This document shows, in pieces, positions 24,099 to 35,024 of a DNA stretch of 64,000 nucleotides (within the stretch, counting starts at the first letter, position 1; each line of letters begins with the position of its first letter). The position numbers and the translations under genes are program-made. The notes beneath the pieces were generated by a model, which was not told the DNA's origin, made no database searches, and saw only the letters and a program-made list of their open reading frames with translations. The DNA comes from Corbicula japonica (lineage: Eukaryota > Mollusca > Bivalvia > Venerida > Cyrenidae): NCBI GenBank assembly GCA_038501625.1, contig JAZAYU010000013.1, positions 3,472,001-3,536,000 of the forward strand. Reading direction: 5' to 3'.

Positions 24099-24767
24099 GT
24101 GTCGCCCTTTCGAAGAAATGGCGACACATATGGGTCGCTTTGTCCGTCCGTCCGCCAGTAACGAAACAATAATGTTGGGTATAACTTTGCAATATTTCTT
24201 CAGGAAACTTTCAAATTATATTGCTCATGACAACACGCTTGTGATGATGACAAATTCTTTAGGTCAAGGTCACATTTGATTGAGTTATTCCCCTTTTTGT
24301 ACTTGCAGTTTGACACAAAAACTTAACGTTGGCTATGACTACAGACACCTGTTTAGAGGTCCTTTTCTGGCCAGTATGTCAGTAGAGCTATATAGGCTTA
24401 AAACAGAGCTCTTATATCAAGTTTGGTCAATTCCAGCTAATAAATGAGCGATCTGTATCACGAGATGCAACTTCAATCACCCAGAACACAAAATATCCCC
24501 GTTTTCGAAAAAAAAAATGTTATATTAAAAAACTAAAGATAACCAACTAAACAGATCTCGGAAAAATACATCATCCCAGTTGCACGCCAATTTCAAAGAC
24601 AAAAACGTTACTTACCGAACAAATATTGTTGATGTTGGTCAATAAATAATTTATCTTTCCGATGACACCAGAAACTAAAAAAAAACCGTTTATTAGCAGA
24701 GAAAATCCAAATTTATTATCAAAATCACTGAAGTTTTCACATTTTTGTCCGCGGAATCTGGGCCCAA

Positions 24768-24832
24768 GATCATAAAACTAAATCTGGAGATCAGTCTCAA
24801 ATCTCAAGCATCTGATTGGCTGAAGAAATTAT
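24768..24832. repeat. CAAATCTCAAGCATCT-family repeat inside the long-TIR element
   Basis: CCCAAGATCATAAAACTAAA then TCTCAAATCTCAAGCATCTG and ATTGGCTGAAG, near-reverse complement of 8261-8390. Confidence 0.8.
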
Positions 24833-25008
24833 TTGACGATCGTTTGAAACAAACCTTGAAAATAACAAGCAATCTCGGTAAGTGTCTGTTGTTTTGATGG
24901 TCAACATTCTACTTACTTGATTTTTATTTAAATTACACATTGTACGTACAGGAAACATACCGACGTTTTGCGGACGATCAGAATTTTCCACCAAATTTAA
25001 TAATATAT

Positions 25009-25260
25009 AATAATAATAATAATAATCTCTTTATTTTAAGAAGGTAACTCATTAAGACAAAATCTATGACAACAAAATTAATACAAACAAATACAATATT
25101 TGTAAGTATAAAAAGTTAGTCAAATGAAGAAATTGCTTATTTTCAACGAGGCCTTCTAAAATGGATAAACGAAAAGCATATATTACAACATATAAAACAT
25201 CAATACTTAAACTTTAACGGTTTTTTGAACCCGGCTCTAATGCGCAGCCAAGTCGTTTAT
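25009..25260 (-). repeat. (AAT)n tract with a LINE/SINE-like 3' end
   Basis: On the minus strand an AT-rich body ends CTTAAAATAAAGAG and then an ATT tandem, which looks like the 3' terminus of a short truncated retroelement with a microsatellite tail. No coding part is present. Confidence 0.4.
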
Positions 25261-26110
25261 CAAATAAACCGGGCTTAATCGGAAAAGAAGAGATTCCGAG
25301 TGAAAACTTCCATAAATTTTGATAATAAATTTGGATTTTCTCCACCAATAGACGAATTTATGTTTAGTTACTAGTGTCATAGGAAAGATTATTAAAGGAT
25401 CTATCAACGGGAATCAACATTTGTTCGGTAAGTTACCATTTTGTCTTCGAAATTAATGTGCAAATGGGATCATGTATTTTTTTGTGATCTGTTACTTTGT
25501 TATCTTTCCATGGTTATGTTATTTATGAACTGTTATTTTTTGAAAACTGGGATATTTTGTGTTCTAAGTGATTGTAGTTGTATCTCATGCTGTAGATCAT
25601 CCGTTTATTTCCTGAAATTGCCCACTTGGATCTAGAGACCTGTAAGCCTATATATAGGCCTATATAGCTCTATAGGCATTTAAGGCCAGCAAAGGACCCC
25701 TAAACAAGTGTCTGTGATTTCTTCGTGAAACTTTCAAATTATACAAATTATACAACACGCTCGTGATGATGACAAATTCTTTACGTCAATGTCACATTTG
25801 ATGGAGTTATTCCCCTGTTTGTTTTTGCATTTTTATTCTGACGCAGCACCAGAGGGCGACACAAGTGTTAAACTGAACACACATCTAGTTTGTAAACTGC
25901 ACCGGCCAGTAACTAACAATTAAACAAATATTTTGAGCAGTTCAGACCACACCATCCAAAAAGTGCTCCATGTATCTGTGCAAGAAAGTCACAATTTGCA
26001 TCCGATTTTCACAGTCTTGTTGAGCAAGCTTGTCTTTTTGGTATATCCAATAGGTTTTTCCACCGATTTTCATTTTTTTTTTATCTTTTTTTTTTATTTC
26101 AGTGTACAAG

Positions 26111-27781
26111 ATGACACAGGCTATGTTAGGACAGCGGGTGGCCAAGGTTCTCTTCTGGTTGGTCATTTGAATACAAATTCGTCGGCATAACATTCTTGAC
26201 ATGTATTTTGCACAATCTTCAGTTAATATGTTCTTTCGGTTTTGTCCCTTGTTACATATTTATAGTGAAATGTTGTATTGAGAAATGAGAGAAGCTTGCA
26301 GGTCAGAATAGTTTACGGCCTTAAATTTGGTTTTAAAAATGTCTCGGGCTTGGCATTTCTATATGCTATTCTGCGGCCAAAACTTCAATCTTTTGTGATT
26401 CATTTTTGCTGGACTGACCCACGTATAATTACACCCCAATCCTTGGTTTCTGAGGCGGTGTATTTAATTCTTGACTCAAGGAACTATCCTAAAAGCTTGG
26501 AGGGGTCAATATGGCTTTATAATTTCGTTGTCGAATTTTGCTCTATTTACCTAATTTTTTACTTCCGGAACTTAAATCTGCACTCTTTTCCTTTGTTGCA
26601 GGACGATTCTGTTCAGCACCATATTTATTGTTTTAGCTGTTACGGCGGATATGTTTGGATATCAGCTTCCGGTAGTCGGTTTTAGTAAAAATTATTCCGA
26701 ATACATGGACTATATAGAAAATGTTGAAGTGGATGAGGTTTTGTATGAATTCCGAGAAGGGAAGCTTGCCAATATATCTGAAAGAGATGCACGATTTACA
26801 AATCGAAAACGAAAGACGCACGTGGCACTGCTAAAAGTGCACAAAGCTGGTTCAACAACGATGCAGAATATGTTTTTTAGATTTGGCCTTAGACATAATT
26901 TAAATATAGTTTTACCGAAGAAAGGAAATTTTGTGAGAACTGCAGATAGCCTGATGGCTCTAAAACCATCGGAACATTATGATATATTAGCATTACATAC
27001 AGTCTACAGCAAACAGTTATTTGACAGTATGCTACCAAAGGACTACGTTACCGTTGGAATAGTTCGGGAACCAGTCGACCGGATGATCAGTGCGGCGTAT
27101 TATTACAGAGATGTTTGGCATGTTCGATACTTGACTAGAATTCCCAAAGCTAACTTTATCCATAATTTGGTGAATTTTCCATCTAAATACGAAACAAAAT
27201 CGATGTTTTCACATACAAAAAATACAATGGGCTGTGACTTCGGATTTCCAAAATCGATTTTTTCCGATGATAAAACTGGAATAAGACGCTATTTAGACGA
27301 ACTGAATTCTCAGTATTCGCTAGTCTTGACCGTGGAGAAGTTCAACGAATCTTTGGTTTTGATGCGACGGATACTTAACTGGTCTATAAAGGATATCATC
27401 TATATAGAAGCTAACTCGCACAGACACAACCCAGTTCTATTAAACCAAACTGAAATTGCTACGTTTACAGAAACGAGTTTCCTAGATTTTGAAATTTTTA
27501 ATTATTTCACAGAAAGACTGAATGAAAAGTTAAAAGATCAAGATTCCGATTTTTGGGAAGAGGTTTATTTTTTCAAGGACGTTCTTAACCAAGTGAGTGA
27601 ATTTTGCGGTCAACTTGGAGACTTACCAAATGCGAAACTTGTGATTAAGTCTTCTAAATGGGATGACAATTTTAAAGTTTCGACCTCGGAATGTGTTTGG
27701 ATGAAAACTGCCGAGTTGTCGTTTATTAAAAAATTACGTACGCGACACGTTACACGGCTTAATACTATGTTAGCCTATTAA
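26111..27781 (+). CDS. Galactose-3-O-sulfotransferase family protein (GAL3ST-like), two coding exons
   Basis: Exon A 26111-26157 starts at ATG and ends at a GT donor; exon B 26602-27781 follows an AG after a TTTTCCTTTGTTGCAG tract. Joining them in phase gives 408 residues, near the usual GAL3ST length (human GAL3ST1 is 423). Residues 1-12 are a short basic cytosolic tail; about 13-31 (VLFWTILFSTIFIVLAVTA) form a type II signal anchor that only appears when the exons are joined, which supports the splice. The 5' phosphosulfate loop is LKVHKAGSTTMQN (about residues 93-105), then FFRFG; the 3'-phosphate region is VGIVREPVDRMISAAYYYRD (from about residue 167). VEKFNESLVLMRRILNW matches a conserved late block. 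The family transfers sulfate from PAPS to the 3-OH of galactose in the Golgi lumen. The acceptor here is unknown. A TTTATTTCAG acceptor at 26102 implies an upstream untranslated exon. The donor, TG then GTTGGT, is weak. Confidence 0.9.
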
Positions 27782-27946
27782 TGCAAAACCAGCTTCACAC
27801 CAATGATATATCTATGCACGGGTATTTTGTGTAGTATCCGGCTGTATCTCTGTCAATCAATGAGAACTGGCGCCTTGTTTTACCCATAATGCAATAACCA
27901 AATGCTCCATAGGATTGATTAAATGTAAAATTGATAATGGGTCAAA

Positions 27947-27952
27947 ATAAAC
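27947..27952 (+). promoter_or_regulatory. Candidate poly(A) signal AATAAA of the GAL3ST-like gene
   Basis: First AATAAA after the stop codon, about 165 bp downstream of it. It is also present in the second block. Confidence 0.45.
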
Positions 27953-28189
27953 TGCAGAATATTTTAGATGAATTTCTATGTTTTGTTGAATGTTAAGTTA
28001 AATTAAGCTACAACTTATATCAAATCTTTAAACACGTGATTAAGACAACGTACTGCTCAAACTTGGTGGTCAGTTTTGTTAGGGGCGGGTTAAAGTTTTT
28101 TGTTTCTGTCACGTAAGTTATGCAGCAATACACATATCTCTGTGGCGGCCGTAAAACGTCTCCCCGTACATATAGTCAGTATGGCATGC

Positions 28190-28560
28190 GGTTAGCACAA
28201 TAATTACTTAAACCATAGGTTTAACTGTTAAGCCCATAGTTTAACAGTCTTAAACCTAGAGTTTAACTGTTAAACATATAGTTTACGAGTTGAAATTACG
28301 GGTTTAAGAGAAAATTGTGCAGAATTTTACTTAAACTATAGGATTATCAGCTTAAACCCTATGTTTAAGTGTTAATCCTAAAGTTTAAGACCTTGATCTA
28401 TAGGAATAAGAGATTTTCGACAAAATTACACTGAACTATGGTATTAAGGGACTTAAATACATAGTATTAAGTGGATTTTCTTTAAACCTATAGATTGAAC
28501 TATTAAACCCATAGTTTCACAGGTATTCATATACTCGGAAATTTAATAAGCACAATAATT
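28190..28560 (+). repeat. Left subterminal TTAAAC repeat array
   Basis: At least ten degenerate CTTAAACCxATAGTTTAAC-type units at roughly 20-40-bp spacing, many nearly palindromic. The matching right-hand array is split by the Harbinger-derived insert into 32161-32290 and 34462-34840. Confidence 0.8.
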
Positions 28561-28592
28561 CTCAAAATCTGTTAACTATATAGTTAAGACTT

Positions 28593-29321
28593 TTAAGGCG
28601 TCGTAAACATTGCAAATGGTGAAAACAGGCTAAAATTTCAAAATAGAATTTTGGGGAAAATAATTATTGCCACCTAGATTTTAGTAAAGAAATATATTTA
28701 GGTAAGGATGTAGTTAATGTTTGCAAGCTCAATTTAGCCTAATTCATGTTCTAATTATCAAGCACTTACTAAAACAAAAGAAAAACCGTTTGCATGAGAA
28801 CTCTGAAATTCATGGACAATATACCCAACCAACTCATACCTGAAATAAGTATATGCTGGTCTACAATGTTTAGTGCCAATTTGTCAAAATAATTTAAGGG
28901 TTTTCAAGAAATTCAATGAAAACTTAATTCCTGGTTCAAACCGAAAGTAGAAATCTATAGAAATCTACTTTCGGTTTGAACCAGGAAGTAAGTTTTCCTT
29001 TAATTTCTTGAAAATCCTAACTTTTTTTAGCCGAATTGGCAATAAACATTGTAAATCCAGCATATACTTATTTCAGATATGAGTTGCTTTGGTATATTGT
29101 CCATGAATTTCAGAGTTCTCATGCAAACGGTTTTTTTTGTTTTAGTATAAGCTTGGTAATTAGAACATGAATTAGACTAAATTGAGCTTGCAAACATTAA
29201 CTAAATCCATAGATAAATACATTTCTTTACTAAGATCTAGGTGGCAATAAGTATTTCCCCCAAAATTCATTTTTGAAATTTTAGTCTGTTTTCGCCATTT
29301 GCAATATTTGCGACCTCTTAA
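28593..29321. mobile_element. Full-length ~730-bp foldback element
   Basis: Almost the whole element is one long inverted repeat with arms of ~350 bp and a centre near 28955. Examples: GGTTCAAACCGAAAGTAGAA faces TACTTTCGGTTTGAACCAGG; AAGCTCAATTTAGCCTAATT faces AATTAGACTAAATTGAGCTT; ATGCTGGTCTACAATG faces CATTGTAAATCCAGCAT. Half copies lie at 7961-8245 and 22313-22720. No coding capacity. Confidence 0.9.
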
Positions 29322-31597
29322 CTATTGGATTTACTGTGAAACCTGTGGTTTAAAAGGCATCCAATCATTTTTCGAGATTGTAATCACGCGAGAAGTTGTT
29401 GTTGTTGTTAAATCGAAGGTAGCCATTTGTATAACATATTACAATCATGCAGAGGATGTGATTAATATTTTTGCTTTGTTATCTTAGCCAATGTTGTTTA
29501 TTGTGACCCGCGTTTAAATCAGACATAAACGAATCTAAAAATGAAAGACTTGTAATTAGAACCAGTTCGCGTAAATATGCGTTATCGAAAAAAAATGATA
29601 TTGCACTTTTCTTGCTGTAAATTTATTAATGGAAATATGCGGTATATTACCCTTCGACTTAAACGCACATTGCATTAGGATGTCACTATTAATTGTCGCC
29701 CGAAAGTCGCGATTATGGGTCCATTTTTTGTGTTCTAAGAAAATCAACACGTATACGCCTTTCCAATAAACAGTTTCGCAGTCCTGTACGAGTTACTTCC
29801 CGCGACAGAAAATCAATCCAAAACGAGGCTCTGCAGGATAGCTGAACCATCGGGCTAATGGCTTAAGCACATAATAGCTAACCTTATCCGCTATATTGCA
29901 GGTCTGCGTTCGTCGCCGGCGGTGAAAAAATAAGTTGCTGGTCTTTTATTCTAGCCAGACTTTTTTATGTTTACTATTTGTTAGATATTTAGATTTTTAA
30001 TGATTTAAGAACATGTACCATTCTTGTTGATAGTAGGCAGTATGAAACGCAATTTGGACAAACATAAGCATTAATTTTACCAATTATGTACAACAATTTC
30101 TTCTTAATATCTTTTCTGCTGAAAATATATTTTACTGGTGTAAACGTTGCAAATTGCTAAGGCTAGTAATGCGCTATTATCCGGAAATCGTGATATGTCA
30201 ACATCTGTTTACATGATCTGTAGACAAAAAAATACAATCTGAATTTGTTCATACTTACACATATGAACAATAGAATTGTCCTAAAAATTTAAGGAGTTTA
30301 TGGTCAACGAATAAATAATTTGAATATTTAAAATGTTACGTATACTTCACAAGCAAATATGATTGATTCTGTCTTGAAATAAAAAAGGATCGGTAATCTG
30401 ATTGTTTGTTGTAAAAGTATCATTCGTAGAATAAAATCCAAGGATTTAGATGCCGGCTTCCAAAAAGATGGGAATATTTATATCACAATATGGTTAAATA
30501 TCCAATTTAGATTTCTTAGGTTTGACAGATTGTTATTTTGGCATAAAAGCCCAAACTCTTAATTAAACATAAATAAAATGTTTTGACAAGATTTGTTTCT
30601 TATTGACGGCTTTTGTTTCTATAACGTGTCGTAATGTTGATTAAGAATCCATTTAAGTGCTAAATCATATACATTTGCTGGCACATCCAGTAGTTAAATG
30701 ACTCCGAAATACTTAAGAATTGGGAGGTGTAGATACCTTGCAAACAGAAATTATACGATCTCTATTGGTCAATGATATTTGCCCCTTTAAGTAATTGACA
30801 GATGACCCCATGTGCGAGACAGTTTGACATGTTTATGGCATGCCGCCTTCAAAATCAATCGCCGCCGACATAATCACAACATGATGTCAGTAGTTGAATA
30901 GACACGCTAATCCGGAAACGAGACTCAATTAAGCCGTGAAGAGAACACTGCGACTGTCTGTTAGTTCAAGTCGTTTAGTGTTTAATGCGAGGAATAATGA
31001 ATTGACACTTTTAGTCAGAAACCTGATTGTTTTATCAGTTATTTTCAAAAATATCATGACGCTGATGTATTATTACTAATTCAAAGAGAAAATACATTTT
31101 TCAAAAAATAATTTTATGATAAAATTGAAAGTTGTAGGTACATACGTTTTTATGTCGATCCCTGATGTTTGTTGAACAGGAGTATATTAAATTTACGTTG
31201 TCTAATTTCTTTATTGTAAATGACGATGCTGTTTGACGTGTAAAAATATTAAAGAAAATGGTAAACTTGGTAAAATTATTTGATTAGACGTCGACACGCA
31301 TTAGTATGATTTTTTCTCAAGAAGTCCAAGGAAATGACATATGCACGTCAAATCATTTTGTGTATCCAATCTATCAATATTATCTTTATATTTACATTCC
31401 TATTGATTTCTTCGTTTACAAAAATTCGGTTCATTTTGCATGAACCGCATGACCCGTAATGACGTCAGTAACGTCATGGCTGTTACTATTGAAAACTCCC
31501 TTGTATTACTCCCCCTTTTCACTTAATACTAATTTTTGAAAGCGTTCGACTTAAGTTTATTTAAAGAAAAAAAAATGAATAAAATGTAAATATAAGT
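29322..31597. other. Interior of the 6.65-kb element, no recognised gene
   Basis: Short ORFs only. A minus-strand frame at 29556-29750 is longer in the other block because of an extra A in a poly-A run. Near 31449-31485 are small palindromes, including TGACGTCA (CRE consensus) followed by TAACGTCA. Confidence 0.4.
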
Positions 31598-31746
31598 AAT
31601 GATTCTTATTTTGGTGCGGTTCATGCAGATTGGACGTGCACGCGAGAGCTGGCAAATTTACCATAAAGCGCTAGCGCGCTTTATGGATTTGCCAGCTCTC
31701 GCGTGCACGTCCAATCTGCATGAACCGCACCAAAATAAGAATCATT
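31598..31746. repeat. 149-bp near-perfect hairpin
   Basis: Two ~70-bp arms are reverse complements with essentially one small indel: AATGATTCTTATTTTGGTGC ... GCACCAAAATAAGAATCATT, meeting at GCGCTAGCGCGC. It would fold into a long, almost perfect stem. The 81-codon frame across it is a consequence of the palindrome. An identical copy is at 49022-49170. Confidence 0.95.
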
Positions 31747-33129
31747 CCTTAATTATGCCGCGACAAACCTACAGAGCCAGTACTGTCTCAACCAGAAGAA
31801 ATCTGCCACTTCTGGGCTTACTATATGGTTATTTGTCATGGTGAGTCCCAATGTCTCCGACCAACAACACCAACAACAAGATATAATGCGTATAAGCTTT
31901 CCTTCTGCTTTTGAATACGAATAAAGAAAAACTGCAAAACTGTCCATATTCGAATACGTAAAGAATCTTAGCTTTCCTCTTTCTAAGAATACTACAGTTC
32001 CAGTTTTATTCCTTAAGAATTATTTTGCAAATGGCCGTTTACCTCCCTATTTAACCATAGGCAGACGACATGTTTCCCTTATCGACAACGCTAATAACGT
32101 GTGAAATTGCAAGTGCGATTTCATTGGTTGAACAACGGCTTAATATTAAAGTTTCTATTGGTTCGCTGTTAAACCTAAGGTTTAAGTGTTAAACATATAG
32201 ATTAAGTAATTAATATGCAAACGGCGCTTAAACCCATAGTTTAAGACGTCTGTTTACGGGTAAAAGTATTTAAATCTCTTAACCATTTCAGGCCTCCTCA
32301 CACATAGGCGAATGCATTCAACGCAGACCGGCGAATTGGGTTAATTTGTCAATACTTGCGAATTTTGAACAAAACTGTTCGAAAAATTATTACATAATTT
32401 GAAATATAACGAAAGACAAAAGTTGTGGAACTATTAGTTGCGAATGATTTAGGAAGGGTGTCGAACGGTTTCTATTTCTCGCTAGAATGCGTTGGGTCGC
32501 GCAAACAATCTGTGTTTTTTCCGTTACCGAATAGGAACGCAAACATGCGAACCGAAGCGCAGATTTGCGTACGCTTCCGATGCCGTCCGTTGCTTTGCGA
32601 AAGAATATTTCCGCATCAGGCCGTTACCGGACGCTATGCAAGACTGGATAAAACCATTTGGGTCAAATTAAAAAAAAATGAATATATAATTTCTTGTATT
32701 AATATAATAATAACTTCTCCAGTAGGCTCAATATTTTTTCAAAATTATTTTTATTATTTTAGTTTCTTGTATCCCTATCTCCTATTTTTATTATGAGTTG
32801 TCGGAGAGACGACGGCTGATGAAGGTCTACACTTTTTACAGCACAATTAGACAAATTTTCTCAAGACATTGCTCATTTTATTATTATTGCGAAGTTCTAA
32901 TGATTACTAAACTTAAATACAATGTAAGAGTTGTTGTTTTTAATATATTATTTATTGACTTTTTATTTCTATTTTGAAATTTACATTTCGGTACATTCCT
33001 TTACATGTATTTGAATTTGACTTTTAATTAACATTTGTTTTTGTTTTTCGCAAATAAAAGAACTTTATTAACTTAAAATATATTCGCCAAATTACGCTTA
33101 ATTTCAATTTTGATTTTGGACATTTGTCA

Positions 33130-33285
33130 ACAACCCCCAGTCTTAATACTTTGCATCAGGTGTCGATGTGTTGCAGCTATCTTGAGGCCTGGATCCTAGG
33201 GCTGCATGTACCAAGTGTGTTGTTTCCAACACCCTCGAACATTTCATCAAACATTTCAGTTGGCATGCAGAGGAATTCTTTAAGG
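33130..33285 (-). pseudogene. Harbinger/PIF transposase fragment (HARBI1-like)
   Basis: On the minus strand, one frame reads EFLCMPTEMFDEMFEGVG and the next DPGLKIAATHRHLMQSIKTG. These match, in order, the conserved FLR(M/V)xPEMF(D/E)ELL..VGP and LDPGLKLA.TLR.LA blocks of HARBI1-type transposases. A frameshift and stops separate them, and the DDE catalytic core is absent. A family assignment by eye. Confidence 0.5.
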
Positions 33286-33757
33286 TTTTAGAATCATCAT
33301 TTTGAGTTCATATATGAGGCAATCATAGAATTCTGCCAAATTGGCACTGTAACTCGGAATGCAGCTGTAGTCTTCTTCAAATGGGATGTGCTCCGGCTCC
33401 ACTTCTACATGTCCACTGTTGAACTGGTTAATGTTAAGTTGTTTTGGGAGACTTATTGATGAGCCACATCAGCTATATACTTTATCCTCAAGCGCTGTAT
33501 ATCTTCCATTCCGACGAAGGAATGACTAAAATATTGTTATTGAGCTTCATCCTTTTACATATGAAATTAAAGTGTTCAGATACTAAAAACTACTCAAGAA
33601 ATTAAGATGCGTTATGATTCGTATGTCTTATTTATTATAAGTAATTATTCGTACGCAAGCGTGTGCCGTTCGTTTCCAGAACTTCAACCAATCGTTACGA
33701 TTCGCTTTCATTCGCCATGAAACTTTAAATTGAGTTAGCTACAATACGTAATTATTC

Positions 33758-34035
33758 AGGGGCGTCCGTGCCCGAGTGGTTAAGGTTTCCGACTGAGAAT
33801 TACTTGCCCCTCACCGCTGTGAGTTCGAGACCTACCAGGGTCAAGATCTTTCATGTGAGGAAGCTAACCAGCTAGCTTGCGGAACGTCGGTGGTTCTACC
33901 CAGGTGCCCGCTCGAGCCTGAAAATTGCCCGGAGGGGCACCTGGGGTCTTCCTCCACCATGGAAAGCTGGTATGTCCACACCATAATCGTTCAGAGGCGG
34001 GAGGGACATAAAACTGGGAAATAACAACAACAACA
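33758..34035 (+). mobile_element. tRNA-derived SINE, copy 1
   Basis: The head is tRNA-like with an A box (GTGCCCGAGTGGTTAAGG here; GTGGCCGAGTGG in the other block) and a B box (GAGTTCGAGACC). The body contains GGTGGTTCTACCCAGG and CTGGGGTCTTCCTCCACCAT, and the tail is (AAC)n. It is flanked by a 12-bp target-site duplication ACGTAATTATTC at 33746-33757 and 34036-34047. Class II tRNA origin (Ser/Leu type) is suggested by the GTGGCCGAGTGG A box. The body looks like the central domain of metazoan-wide SINEs, from memory. Confidence 0.9.
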
Positions 34036-34841
34036 ACGTAATTATTCGCTATGTTTCGCAAACTGTCGCATGGATTCGTCAAGGGATCGCCCCCGATCGC
34101 TTCATATGCAAATTATTTGCAAATTATGCAAATTTATGCTAATTTGGACCTGACAAGGAGCGAACTCTAACGCAAGTTGACGAAAGCTGTGCAAAGACGT
34201 TGCGATTGTTTAGCGTATTAAAACGAATGTTAACGAATCACAGGCGAAACTTTTAATCGCCACAATTTGTTTTAAATGTTCAAAATTACCGACGAACTAG
34301 ACAAAAGGCAACAATTGGTAACGCTTATAAACGCATTCACACGAACACCACCAACGATGTACAACGTACATATAACTGATGGGAACGAATTTTGCCTAAG
34401 CCCTATTCGCCAGTATACGCAAGATCACGTCGGGGGGCTTTCGCTTATGTGTGAGGAGGCCGTTAGTTTTAAGACAAAACACGTAAAATGAAACTTTAAT
34501 CCAAGGGATTAAGCAAAAAAGTTGAAACCCATGGTTTAAAGTCTTAATCTATAGGTTTAAGAGAAAATAGTGAAACGATGTCTAAAACTATGGGTTTAAC
34601 AGTTAAACCTATAATTTAAAACCTTCGTCTATATGTTTAAGAGAAATAAAGTTTAATCTATAGGTTTAAGAGTCTTAAACATAGGGTTTAATTAACTGTT
34701 AAACATAGGGTTTGACTGTTAAACATATAGTTAAGGTCTTAAACTACAGTTTTAATTTCGAAAATTGAAACTATAGGATTAAGTCTCTTAAACCCCAGGT
34801 TTAAGTCCGTTAAACTATGGGTTTAACAGTTAAACATATGC

Positions 34842-35024
34842 CATTGTCAGTACTGTGGTCGGTTAAATAATCCGTTACCGATGTCATGCAGTGACGATAA
34901 CGTATATAAGGGCTATCCAATCAACTTTTTTGGGGATTGTGCCGGTAAGCTCAATTGGTTGCGTTGTCGGAAGTGCAGGGCTAGGCGCTGTCGCCGTGAC
35001 GGTGAGGAGTTCGCTTCCAGGTAG
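34842..35024 (+). CDS. Cysteine-rich 60-codon reading frame at the TIR element's right flank, copy 1
   Basis: Frame starting HCQYCGRLNNPLPMSC and ending KLNWLRCRKCRARRC, then RRDG and a short tail to a stop at 35022. It has seven cysteines and a strongly basic C-terminus. There is no ATG in the natural position: the frame runs into the transposon end. If the element is removed, it joins the frame left of 28190, which includes VSMAC. No family recognised. It could be chance. Confidence 0.25.
   Translation, partial: HCQYCGRLNNPLPMSCSDDNVYKGYPINFFGDCAGKLNWLRCRKCRARRCRRDGEEFASR

Larger units (their letters stand above)
24099..25866. mobile_element. 1.77-kb element with long TIRs starting CGTGTCGCCCTTT
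   Basis: Left end CGTGTCGCCCTTTCG faces AGAGGGCGACACAAG. The arms extend about 230-320 bp: both contain CAACACGCTTGTGATGATGA-like and GACAAATTCTTTA blocks, and ACAGACACCTGTTTAGAGGT at 24343 faces CCCCTAAACAAGTGTCTGTG near 25697. No transposase is visible inside. A GTCCGTCCGTCCGCC run at 24142 is typical of dispersed molluscan repeats. Part of an arm is found alone at 9645-9840. Confidence 0.75.
32291..34461. mobile_element. Harbinger-derived TIR element, copy 1
   Basis: Left terminus GGCCTCCTCACACATAGGCG faces TCGCTTATGTGTGAGGAGGC. A minus-strand remnant near 33130-33285 resembles a Harbinger/PIF transposase. It interrupts the TTAAAC subterminal array of the surrounding element and contains a SINE. 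No clear 3-bp target duplication is visible. Plus-strand frames at 32425-32796 and 34276-34491 have no recognisable function. Confidence 0.6.
28190..34840. mobile_element. 6.65-kb TIR element with TTAAAC-rich subterminal repeats (right terminus deleted), copy 1
   Basis: Left end GGTTAGCACAATAATTACTT, preceded by GCATGC. The right end is missing its last 29 bp here but complete in the other block (45615-52290), where it reads AAGTAATTATTGTGCTAACC then GCATGC. Both ends are followed inward by hundreds of bp of short palindromic TTAAACC-ATA-GGTTTAA motifs. No transposase of its own is recognised. It carries later insertions: a foldback element (28593), a 149-bp hairpin (31598) and a Harbinger-derived element (32291). 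Confidence 0.8.

Noticed and set aside
31455..31485. CRE-type enhancer (TGACGTCA)
   Set aside because: A perfect 8-bp consensus is present, but inside a transposon interior and without an adjacent gene. Not enough to call a regulatory site.
31599..31844. 81-codon ORF
   Set aside because: It reads through both arms of the hairpin, so its open frame follows from the palindrome.
32425..32796. 123-codon gene
   Set aside because: It lies in the subterminal part of the Harbinger-derived element and has no domain. The GCGAA/TTCGC richness is that of the element itself.
33768..33850. A functional tRNA gene
   Set aside because: A and B boxes are present, but the sequence continues into a SINE body with an AAC tail and a 12-bp target duplication, and no proper acceptor stem closes.
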